From: Thaumarchaeota archaeon CSP1-1
Lineage (GTDB): Archaea > Thermoproteota > Nitrososphaeria > Nitrososphaerales > Nitrosopumilaceae
Direction of reading: 5' to 3'
Length of the DNA stretch: 64,000 nt
Assembly: GCA_001443365.1 (NCBI GenBank)
Contig: LDXL01000004.1
Location: forward strand, 102,870 to 166,869
Below the pieces are notes generated by a model, which saw nothing but the letters and a program-made list of their open reading frames with translations, did no database searches and was not told where the DNA came from. Of this stretch, positions 51,408 to 58,311 are shown one piece after another. The translations under genes and the position numbers were made by a program. The first letter of the stretch is position 1; every line of letters begins with the position of its first letter.

Positions 51408-51824
51408 TTGAGCTTCAAATTATTAGAACATGCCACAGATGCTTTCATTGAGATAACTGCTTCTGACCTAAAAGAGGCATTTACTCTAGCTGGAAATTCT
51501 GTAGTGGAAACTACTCTAGATAGAGATGCTATAGAAGAGAAGGAAGAACGAATAATTTCAGTTGCAGGAAAAGATCTAAGATATCTTTTGTTTAATTGGC
51601 TTGAAGAAGTAATTTTTCAGATAATTACTGAGGGATTTGCAATTCATAGATTTAAGCTTGATATTAAAAAAAAATTAGAGTACGAGATTGTAGCTACTGC
51701 ATATGGTGAACCAATAGATCTTCAAAAACATCATTTTAAGGTAGAAATTAAAGCACCAACATTTCATTTGATGGAAATTTCAGAAGGAAAAAAAGTAGTA
51801 ATGCGGTTTCTATTGGATTTGTAA
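51408..51824 (+). CDS. archease
   Basis: A 138-residue protein with FKLLEHATDAFIEITASDLKEAF, AGKDLRYLLFNWLEEVIFQI, and KVEIKAPTFHLMEI: archease signatures. Archease assists the RtcB tRNA ligase in turnover, which is apt because this genome has introns in tRNA (see tRNA-Glu). TTG start. Ends 5 nt before the convergent nuclease-like gene. Confidence 0.9.
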   Translation: MSFKLLEHATDAFIEITASDLKEAFTLAGNSVVETTLDRDAIEEKEERIISVAGKDLRYLLFNWLEEVIFQIITEGFAIHRFKLDIKKKLEYEIVATAYGEPIDLQKHHFKVEIKAPTFHLMEISEGKKVVMRFLLDL

Positions 51825-51829
51825 TAATT

Positions 51830-52297
51830 TCAACATCCATTTCTTTTTGCCCAAGCTTCATTCCCAAACTCACTGCCCCCACAAAACTCCTCACTAATAG
51901 TTGCCTTTTTTGCATCCAAAATTGCAGCATTTAGCAACATATCATTACAATATACTGCAGCTATAATTCTCCCAAAACTGCCTTGCCTTTGCCCATCATC
52001 CTCATCCACAATAGCAATACTTCCAACAGGACAAAACTGTATAGTAAACTCTCGTGCATTGATTCCGCCACTCTCATGTAGCTCAGGAGCTGAGCTTAGT
52101 GCCAACCTAATTGCATTACCTTCAACTTTGATTGTATCACCGTCTGTAATTGCAGTAACTTTACCCATAAAGCATGCAGCAGTTCCCTGACATATTTCAG
52201 GCCTTACTTCAGAGTCTGATTTCAACAAAAACCCAATTAGAGCAGAACCACTCAGAAAAGCTAAAGCAACAATTGCAGCTAGAATGGATTTTTTCAA
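51830..52297 (-). CDS. secreted nuclease-like (SNase/OB-fold) protein
   Basis: A 155-residue protein with an N-terminal signal or membrane anchor (ILAAIVALAFLSGSALIGFLL). The SNase core is VTAITDGDTIKVEGNAIRL followed by SAPEL, and the later FGRIIAAVYCND matches the conserved catalytic Arg (R87 of staphylococcal nuclease). The usual D-T-P-E motif is S-A-P-E (the Asp calcium ligand is Ser). Six Cys suggest disulfides. Activity is uncertain; likely extracellular. Confidence 0.72.
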   Translation of the reverse strand: MKKSILAAIVALAFLSGSALIGFLLKSDSEVRPEICQGTAACFMGKVTAITDGDTIKVEGNAIRLALSSAPELHESGGINAREFTIQFCPVGSIAIVDEDDGQRQGSFGRIIAAVYCNDMLLNAAILDAKKATISEEFCGGSEFGNEAWAKRNGC

Positions 52298-52376
52298 ATT
52301 GTATTAAATAGTAAAGTCTTTGATAAATCCATTCTAATTTCGCTAAAATCACTTTACAATCAAAAAAATCAAAGGT

Positions 52377-52556
52377 TTATGGATTTTGGTACAATACCAA
52401 AGCAAAAAACTCTGGTTCTTTGAGAATGGTTTTGGTAATTTCTACTAGTTTAATGTCTAAAATCTTATCTGGTGATTCAGAATCGATCCATTTGTTGATA
52501 TCAGTTTCGATAGCATCACTAGTTCCTACAAAACCTCTTACTTGAACCAAGGACAT
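52377..52556 (-). CDS. small protein, Cse60-like, unknown
   Basis: A 59-residue protein from ATG 52556 (MSLVQVRGFVGTSDAIETDI); the frame is open to 52601, but those 15 extra residues are Ile/Lys-rich and unlike a leader. Alternating pattern KILDIKLVEITKT ... FFALVLYQNP resembles the small Cse60-type fold (bacterial small sporulation protein), but the match is weak. Upstream at 52617-52641 is an AATCTAGA-N9-TCTAGATT inverted repeat. Confidence 0.45.
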   Translation of the reverse strand: MSLVQVRGFVGTSDAIETDINKWIDSESPDKILDIKLVEITKTILKEPEFFALVLYQNP

Positions 52557-52616
52557 CTTTACTTTTTTAGATTTGATATAAGGAGGAAATATGATTATCA
52601 AAACTGATTTTAAATA

Positions 52617-52641
52617 AATCTAGAACGATCTAATCTAGATT
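52617..52641. repeat. AATCTAGA-N9-TCTAGATT inverted repeat
   Basis: 8-bp perfect arms with a 9-nt spacer that itself contains GATC. It lies about 60 bp upstream of the small-protein start at 52556 on the minus strand. Could be a regulator site; chance is possible in an AT-rich intergenic region. The rest of 52642-52895 shows no coherent gene; I see only ORFs of about 24 codons there. Confidence 0.3.
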
Positions 52642-52895
52642 ATGTATTTCACAATTACTATTATGCCTATAACGTTTCTAGAGGGTGAGAACACCATCTG
52701 CACGCCCGTTTGGTAGTGTTAAAATGACATTCCCACCCAATAAAACATAATAATTTTCACACATAGACTCACGCTTGATCAAAAAACACACACCAGTCTC
52801 AAAAGCTGACTTGTAATTTCAATTACGGTAGGTATTCAAATTGCGCATCTTAAACACACATCCAGTTTTATCCTATTTTGAATATTACAAAAACA

Positions 52896-53204
52896 ATGCA
52901 AATTAACGAAGATTTTTTTTCTGGATTGGATAATTTTCTAGAAGGCTTTATGGGAAAAGCTTCTAAGAAAAACGCCCAAAGTCAACAAAGCTCTACTTGG
53001 GGTTGGTCGGATCAGAAAAATTTCTCTCATGGATGGTTTGTAGGATTTTTACAAGGAGCATGTCATACTTATTTTATGCAAACTTTTGATAGAGAGCCAG
53101 ATGCTGAAGAAGAGGCTAAATTAATCGACGTTGTAAGAAAACAACGCTTTAAAATCAAAGAAATGATGGATAGAGAATTTGATTTAGCAATAATTGAAAA
53201 ATAA
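52896..53204 (+). CDS. uncharacterised small protein
   Basis: A 102-residue protein (ATG 52896, MQINEDFFSGLDNF). A region rich in Gln/Ser (NAQSQQSSTWGWSD) separates an N-terminal helical part from FSHGWFVGFLQGACHTYFM and a charged helical C-terminus. I do not recognise it. TTG 52878 is an alternative start. No operon neighbours. Confidence 0.5.
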   Translation: MQINEDFFSGLDNFLEGFMGKASKKNAQSQQSSTWGWSDQKNFSHGWFVGFLQGACHTYFMQTFDREPDAEEEAKLIDVVRKQRFKIKEMMDREFDLAIIEK

Positions 53205-53469
53205 ACTATACTCCTAGACTTTACACACCTAAACTGCTTTGCAATAGTAATTACTTATGTAGAATGACGACGCATAGTATGCTGGAAGCTAACATCCCTG
53301 CAAGTCAGATACCTCAAAAAGGTCCTCGTGAATAACTACTCCAAAAAAGTTTTTGTCTACCCGTATAATTCACAGAAAATATTATCTTAATAAATACAGA
53401 TATGCAACTTTTTCATAAAAATCTTAATTTCTAGTTCTACGTATAAGAAATAATGAAAGAGGGTCAAGA
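53205..53469. other. intergenic region without a convincing gene
   Basis: Between the 102-residue ORF and the C2H2 microprotein. Only a 23-codon ORF (53264-53335, MTTHSMLEANIPASQIPQKG) and AT-rich promoter-like DNA are visible. Nothing else is recognised. Confidence 0.4.
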
Positions 53470-53577
53470 TTGAGTCATCAATGTTATTATTGTGAACAAA
53501 TTTTTGATTCTAAAGAAAAGCTATATGATCATCTGGAAGTTCATTCAAATGTTGTAGATAAAAAGAAAAAGAAATAG
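53470..53577 (+). CDS. C2H2 zinc-finger microprotein
   Basis: A 35-residue ORF starting at TTG 53470 and ending with TAG at 53575. The core CYYCEQIFDSKEKLYDHLEVH fits a classical C-x2-C-x12-H-x3-H zinc finger precisely, with hydrophobic F and L at finger core positions, followed by a Lys-rich tail (VVDKKKKKK-like). Similar in size and class to the one at 23758-23877, in a different region. Function unknown; nucleic-acid binding is plausible. Confidence 0.65.
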   Translation: MSHQCYYCEQIFDSKEKLYDHLEVHSNVVDKKKKK

Positions 53578-53644
53578 TTTAATTTTACTAAATCCTATGT
53601 ATTTTTTCCGCATTAAATATATTGGACTGACTTTTGTAGAATTC

Positions 53645-53717
53645 TGTAAGGGGCAACGTGCTAAAATTCAGAACGATAAACTCCCGTTCAAACGGCATTT
53701 GCCATTCTTCCCTTACA
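53645..53717. ncRNA. candidate structured RNA / inverted repeat
   Basis: TGTAAGGG (53645-53652) and CCCTTACA (53710-53717) form an 8-bp perfect stem enclosing about 57 nt. A second inner CCGT-TCAA-ACGG hairpin and a GCAA/TTGC pairing occur within. No ORF of quality covers it (the 62-codon ORF across it lacks family features). Could be a small RNA or a terminator-like structure. Confidence 0.3.
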
Positions 53718-53781
53718 ATTATAACAAATCATTTTTAGGTTTGACAGAAATTTGTTATGAAGTATTAAGAGTAAATCTCAT

Positions 53782-53997
53782 TTAACCTAGGTCAACAAGC
53801 TCGTTAGTAATTAGAGGAATCATTCGTTCAAATGTCAATGTTGAACCATCTCGAAGTATTAACTCAATTCTAATTTTATCTAACTGCTCTGGTCTGTCTC
53901 CTGCAGCAAAAACAATTGCAATTAAAATTATAGAAGATTCTACGCCACTGAGAGCTCGGTGGGTATTGTTCTTATGCCATTTTTGAATAAGGTTCAT
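53782..53997 (-). pseudogene. internally deleted archaellin/type IV pilin remnant
   Basis: A 71-residue ORF with the archaellin/pilin N-terminus, KNNTHRALSGVESSIILIAIVFAAG: a basic class III signal peptide, the FlaK/PibD cleavage site (before L-S-G-V-E) and start of the hydrophobic helix. It then jumps directly to DKIRIELILRDGSTLTFERMIPLITNELVDLG, which resembles the C-terminal end of Nitrosopumilus archaellins (GATLTVERTIPP...DLG-like). The usual 120-180 residues between are missing. It could instead be a short pilin-like protein. No flagella or pilus genes flank it. Confidence 0.6.
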
Positions 53998-54166
53998 TTT
54001 GAGTTCTTTAATGTGATAAATCTTGGATTAATCATACAGTTTAATGAGGCAAACATTTGATTTAGAATAGAGTTTGTATGTTAGAAACAAACCTGAAGTG
54101 AGGATTGTTTTAGTTTGATAGAATCAATTTCTAAAGTTTGTATACTATACCAGAGTATTAGAATTA

Positions 54167-54439
54167 ATGAGTAAAAGTAATGACGAGCAAGCAGAAAATG
54201 AATACAATTCTAGAATAGAAAACGTGGCATCTCTAATAATTAAAGACCAAACCTCGCTAGATGAGCAAGATCCACAAAAATTGAAAAGATACTATCAATA
54301 TGTAAAAACTAACTTCAAAATGGAAGGCGAATCTGCAAAAGAATTTGTCAATGAAGCCTTTTTGTATTTAAAATTAAGAAATGCACAAGATGCAGATCCT
54401 ATCAAAGAAGGAGATCAGTTTGGAGCTGGCTTTAGTTAG
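54167..54439 (+). CDS. uncharacterised small acidic protein
   Basis: A 90-residue protein, helical and Glu/Asp/Lys-rich (QAENEYNSRIENVASLIIKD; KRYYQYVKTNFKMEGESAKEFVNEAFLYLK; EGDQFGAGFS). No family recognised. Starts with ATG 54167; its own promoter is likely in the 169-bp gap before. Confidence 0.5.
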   Translation: MSKSNDEQAENEYNSRIENVASLIIKDQTSLDEQDPQKLKRYYQYVKTNFKMEGESAKEFVNEAFLYLKLRNAQDADPIKEGDQFGAGFS

Positions 54440-54536
54440 AAGGAAATTCTAAATTTTTATTCAAGCTATTATCGTATGTTCAAATCAAACACCAATGACC
54501 TATTAGCATTATCTTAGACACTGTAAACTGACTACC

Positions 54537-54701
54537 ATGAGACAATATAATGTTAAAGTAATTTGTAAGAATTGTCACCGAATTAACGTTTTTGAGATAA
54601 TTAAAATGGTCTCAGAAGATGAAGTAAGAAAAAATGCCAGATGTGAAACCTGTGGCGTGAAGGGTGGTTTGGTTTATCTCAGCTCACTTGACAGGAAATA
54701 A
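54537..54701 (+). CDS. zinc-ribbon microprotein
   Basis: A 54-residue ORF: two CxxC pairs, VICKNCHRI and ARCETCGVK, about 26 residues apart with a helix or turn region between. Zinc-ribbon fold is likely. Starts at ATG 54537, TAA at 54699. Function unknown; similar proteins are widespread in archaea. Confidence 0.6.
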   Translation: MRQYNVKVICKNCHRINVFEIIKMVSEDEVRKNARCETCGVKGGLVYLSSLDRK

Positions 54702-54740
54702 TTTCGAAAACTTATTTTTCCATTTTAAAATTAACATGTT

Positions 54741-55589
54741 CTAATGCATGCTGGCTAATGCTAAAAGCACGTCTCTTTTTCCAAGAATTCCTGCAAGTTG
54801 TCCATCAGAATCTTCCACTCCTAATGCATTAATTTCTTTTTCAATTATTATCTGACATGCATTTGCCAAATCCTCATTTGCTCTGACTGTTATGATTCCT
54901 CTACTCATTACTTTTTCAGCTGGCTGTGCACAAAATTCTCCATATCTTGACCAAAATTCTTGGTAATTCCCTAACTCCAAAGATTTCTTGGTGCTTTCAA
55001 TACACTCCATATCCAGAACTGTTCTAAAGATATTACCAGTTGAAATGATTCCAAGAGGTTTTCTCTTCCTATCTGTAATTATCATTCTAGAAATTCCAAA
55101 TCCTAGCATAGTTTTGATCACATCATAGAGAGCATCGTTATTAAAAGCAGAAAAATAGTTAACTGACATGTGATTGGATACTTTATTTTTTCCAAGATGA
55201 TTTTTCCAGTAGAATTTTGTAAGATCAGTCTTAGTAACAATTCCAACAAAATTATCTGGAGAATCTATTGCAACTGAGCTACATCGGTTATCAATCATAA
55301 ACTGAGAAGCTTCTGTTATTGTTGAAGTACCATTAATGAAAAAAATATCATGCATGATTTCATTAACTGATACTTCATTAATGCTTTTATGCAGTTTTTC
55401 TTTGTACAAATATGTAAGAATGTCCTTTTCTGAGACGATACCAATTGGTTTTTGGGAATCAGTAATTATCAGTCTGCTAATTTTATGAGTCAAAAGTTTG
55501 TTTATTGTATCTGTAAGATTGGCACCGCTTTTAATTCCAATTGGACTATTCACTATATCCTTGATGAAGGCGTTAGCTGATTTTTCCAT
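54741..55589 (-). CDS. four-CBS-domain protein
   Basis: A 282-residue protein made of two Bateman modules, i.e. four CBS motifs: around residues 18-65 (IGIVSEKDILTYL), 75-125 (VGIVTKTDLTKFY), 145-190 (LGIISTGNIFRTV) and 225-280 (AGILGKRDVLLAL). CBS modules sense adenine nucleotides or SAM. No catalytic domain is attached, so it is likely a regulator. Divergent from the receiver-domain protein; shared control is possible. Confidence 0.88.
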   Translation of the reverse strand: MEKSANAFIKDIVNSPIGIKSGANLTDTINKLLTHKISRLIITDSQKPIGIVSEKDILTYLYKEKLHKSINEVSVNEIMHDIFFINGTSTITEASQFMIDNRCSSVAIDSPDNFVGIVTKTDLTKFYWKNHLGKNKVSNHMSVNYFSAFNNDALYDVIKTMLGFGISRMIITDRKRKPLGIISTGNIFRTVLDMECIESTKKSLELGNYQEFWSRYGEFCAQPAEKVMSRGIITVRANEDLANACQIIIEKEINALGVEDSDGQLAGILGKRDVLLALASMH

Positions 55590-55731
55590 AGATTATCTAT
55601 ATGATTTTACTATTTTACATTTACATGGTATATGCTTGTATTGCAGTGCAATGCATTAGAGTTGATAACGTTTTGTTAGTAAGTTAATTTAATAGGTAAA
55701 GTTCATTAGTGGATGCCTTTGATGCGTCTAG

Positions 55732-56079
55732 TTGACTAGTGTAATAGTAGCAGATGATGAACATGATGTGGTTGATACTTTATCTTTTCTATTAGAACAA
55801 AACGGAATAAACGTGATAGGAAAGGCTTATGATGGAGAAGAGGCTTCGGAGTTATTTTTTCTTCACAAACCTGACGTCATATTATTGGACTTGAATATGC
55901 CAAACTATGATGGCCATTACGCTATCGAAAAAATAAAGCAGAAAGACCCAAATGCAAAAATTATTGCAATCTCTGCTTATTTAGATAAGCACTTTCAAGC
56001 CAATCAAGTTTCGGCAGTTTTCTCCAAGCCATATGAAATAGCTGAGATAGTAGAAGAGATCAAGAAAATAGCAAATTAA
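55732..56079 (+). CDS. orphan response-regulator receiver domain
   Basis: A 115-residue receiver: acidic pocket VIVADDEHDVV, phospho-acceptor Asp53 in VILLDLNMPNYDGH, Ser/Thr position ISAYLDK, and the conserved Lys of FSKPYE. No output domain and no histidine kinase gene in the window. TTG start. Diverges from the CBS gene 142 bp away. May interact with unlinked kinases. Confidence 0.9.
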   Translation: MTSVIVADDEHDVVDTLSFLLEQNGINVIGKAYDGEEASELFFLHKPDVILLDLNMPNYDGHYAIEKIKQKDPNAKIIAISAYLDKHFQANQVSAVFSKPYEIAEIVEEIKKIAN

Positions 56080-56407
56080 TTATTAATTCAATTTTGCTTA
56101 ATAATTTTTAATTTTTATCTTAGAATTAAAGCCCATTTGAGAGCATTTTCTGGAAGATTGATAAAAGATACTATCTTTTGTACATTTTTTATCTCTGCCT
56201 TGAATTCTTGTTGTTTCATAAACAATTGATCACATTTTTACACTTAAAGGATGCGTAGAATTTCTCAGAATCTACATAATGCGATGTATGTCCATACCAC
56301 ACAGAAATATCGTCTTATGCATTCGGATAAATCTCATTTAAATAAAAAAGTGCAGGATTTGTGGACAGGAAAATAGAAATGCTTGTTCTAGAGAGTATTA
56401 CGTCGTG
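56080..56407. other. 328-bp intergenic region, one possible short ORF
   Basis: Contains a 34-codon minus-strand ORF (56115-56219, MKQQEFKAEIKNVQKIVSFI) of reasonable codon use. Otherwise AT-rich DNA with no repeat or RNA structure that I can defend. Confidence 0.35.
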
Positions 56408-56830
56408 CTAGTCTTTTGATTCAACCTTTACAAAGTTCGTTATATTGCTAAATTCCTCTATAGTTGTATTATTTTGAATTTTTTCAGTGACGTCATACGG
56501 ATTTTCTTCGAGTTGTTCAAATCCAATCTTACTGTCCTCAGTAGGTAATTGAGGTTCAATATCTGTAAAAATGCCTAATGGGATTACAGCTACAAATAAA
56601 ATTACACTAAATACTGTACTAATAGCCAAGGGAGCAACTAATTTTTTTTGAAAAGAATTAAATTTTTTCTTCTTTTTTAGATTATTATATTCTTCATTGT
56701 CTGCTTGTGAAGCCAAGATTTCAACAATTTCTTTCATAGCTTCTTTATCTGAAAGTTGATTCTTATTCCATCTTAATACAATACCAATTACATCATAAAT
56801 AATTTGAAATGCCTTTATCTTAATATCCAT
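56408..56830 (-). CDS. uncharacterised single-TM protein
   Basis: A 140-residue protein: a helical cytoplasmic part (IKAFQIIYDVIGIVLRWNKN, KKKKKFNSFQKKL), one strong membrane helix (residues 73-92, AISTVFSVILFVAVIPLGIF) and an external acidic/Asn-rich C-terminus. N-in, C-out orientation is expected. No family recognised. Confidence 0.5.
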   Translation of the reverse strand: MDIKIKAFQIIYDVIGIVLRWNKNQLSDKEAMKEIVEILASQADNEEYNNLKKKKKFNSFQKKLVAPLAISTVFSVILFVAVIPLGIFTDIEPQLPTEDSKIGFEQLEENPYDVTEKIQNNTTIEEFSNITNFVKVESKD

Positions 56831-56963
56831 TCTACCATTCCTTTGAAAAATACTGCGATTATTCTACATAACATGTTGTTTGTGAATTTTTACAACAGGT
56901 TTTGAAATTAGAAAACTGAAATAATTAGATGATCAGCGATCAGAATCGATAAATCTCTCTGAA

Positions 56964-57272
56964 TTAATAATCAATTTTCTCAATTCTAGCTTGAATTCCC
57001 CTTGCTTCTAAAAAGTGCCCTAAAAAATTCTTCAGCTGTTCGGCAATTCTATATCCACCTGCACCTTCCATCATTCCTGACTTTTCAATTCGAGAAGACA
57101 GATCTGAGCTTAGTTGAATATTAAAAAAAGTCCATCCAGCCCTAGTAAATGGCTCACTAATCATGCACCCATTTTTTATGTTGCAAATACCTTCAAGCTC
57201 CATCATTGCTTTTTTTATGAGCTCAATTTCGTCTTTGTATTTCCTAGTACTTAGCTGGAATAATGGATGCAT
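56964..57272 (-). CDS. uncharacterised conserved-looking protein
   Basis: A 102-residue protein without membrane segments: KYKDEIELIKKAMMELEGIC, RAGWTFFNIQLSSDLSSRIEK, GYRIAEQLKNFLGHFLEARG. The alternation of helices and strands looks folded, and I do not recognise it. Divergent from thioredoxin, 63 nt away. Two Cys in EGICNIKNGC could form a disulfide or bind metal. Confidence 0.5.
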   Translation of the reverse strand: MHPLFQLSTRKYKDEIELIKKAMMELEGICNIKNGCMISEPFTRAGWTFFNIQLSSDLSSRIEKSGMMEGAGGYRIAEQLKNFLGHFLEARGIQARIEKIDY

Positions 57273-57334
57273 GGTTCAGGTGATTATTCTTAGATAATAA
57301 CCTATTAAATAATCCTTGAATAACATTTTTGCAC

Positions 57335-57736
57335 ATGTATGATGAAGAGCTGGAACGAATAAAACAAAAAAAGTTATTCGAGATGATTAAAAAACAACAA
57401 GAGTTTAATGATCAGAAAGAAATTGGTGTAGTTGAGCTTGATTCAGCAAACTTTGAGCAAATGGTATCAAGTAAAACTCCAACCCTAGTGGATTTTTGGG
57501 CAGAGTGGTGTGCACCATGTAGGACTATGCATCCGGTTTTTACTAGAATGGCAAGAAAATTCAAAAAAATTAGATTTGCAAGGTTAAACATCGACCAAAA
57601 CCAAGAGATTGCAACAAGACTAGGAATTCAATCCATTCCAATTTTTATCATGTTTAAAGATGGAAATCCAATAGACAAGGTAGTTGGTGCAGTTGGGGAG
57701 CCAGGAATTAACCTGATTGCACAAAAATATTCTTGA
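57335..57736 (+). CDS. trxA: thioredoxin with N-terminal helical extension
   Basis: A 133-residue thioredoxin: PTLVDFWAEWCAPCRTMHPVF has active-site CAPC (C59, C62) instead of the usual CGPC, and SIPIFIMFKDG has the cis-Pro. About 30 N-terminal residues (EELERIKQKKLFEMIKKQQE) form a charged helical extension typical of archaeal variants. TTG 57329 is possible; ATG 57335 preferred. Supplies thiols, perhaps to the peroxiredoxin at 16.6 kb. Confidence 0.9.
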   Translation: MYDEELERIKQKKLFEMIKKQQEFNDQKEIGVVELDSANFEQMVSSKTPTLVDFWAEWCAPCRTMHPVFTRMARKFKKIRFARLNIDQNQEIATRLGIQSIPIFIMFKDGNPIDKVVGAVGEPGINLIAQKYS

Positions 57737-57772
57737 TATCTTAATATACAGATAATTATCGATTATAATTAA

Positions 57773-57967
57773 ATGGAAACAGGTACCGTAAAGTGGTTCA
57801 ACCGAACTAAGGGCTTTGGTTTTATCGAAAGAGAATCTGGCGACGATTTGTTTGTTCACAAATCAGACGTTGCTGATGGAACTCTTAACGAAGGAGACAA
57901 AGTCGAGTTTGAGGTAGGTCAAGGACAAAAAGGACCTAATGCTACTAACGTCAAAAAAGCAGATTAG
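57773..57967 (+). CDS. cspA: cold-shock protein (CspA family)
   Basis: A 64-residue cold-shock domain. RNP1 KGFGFIE and RNP2 DLFVHKS are intact. It starts [15 protein letters not shown] and has the typical length. CSDs are bacterial-like and found in Thaumarchaeota but not most archaea, reflecting old transfer. Ends near an AT-rich spacer before the RHH gene. Confidence 0.93.
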   Translation: METGTVKWFNRTKGFGFIERESGDDLFVHKSDVADGTLNEGDKVEFEVGQGQKGPNATNVKKAD

Positions 57968-58115
57968 GTAAGAAATATTTTATAATTTAAGAGCACAATT
58001 TTTGTTTACTTAAATTAGCCCCATTTTTTTTATTATATTTTAATAAACTAGTGCCAACATAAAAAATGAAAATATCATAAGATTATTATTAAAAGATGAT
58101 TACGAATTATTATTC

Positions 58116-58283
58116 TTGACTTCACAAAGAATCACGATAATGATTGACAGTGATGTTGCAAAAAAATTGAGAATTATACAGGCAGATTTGTTGAAAAAAT
58201 CAAACAAATCCGTTAGTTTCTCAAAGGTTTTGAATGATTGTCTTAAGTACAGTATCGCAAAGAAATGTTGTTAGAAAATTAAT
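58116..58283 (+). CDS. small ribbon-helix-helix-like DNA-binding protein
   Basis: A 55-residue ORF from TTG 58116 to TAA 58281. QRITIMIDSDVAKKLRIIQAD is the typical beta-strand plus helix A of RHH proteins and SVSFSKVLNDCLKYSIAK is helix B. An ATG at 58140 would cut off the DNA-binding strand, so TTG is preferred. No toxin gene is adjacent, so an antitoxin role is not supported; transcription regulator is likely. Confidence 0.6.
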
Positions 58284-58311
58284 AATTTAATGTTAAATTA
58301 AAAGGAAATTC

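Noticed and set aside
53645..53717. tRNA-like gene in the stem-loop
   Set aside because: Acceptor-like stem and a GTTCAAAC word exist, but the T arm is misplaced and no anticodon arm forms.
53597..53785. 62-codon ORF across the stem-loop
   Set aside because: No domain, unusual composition, and the region is better explained by an inverted repeat; translation not supported.
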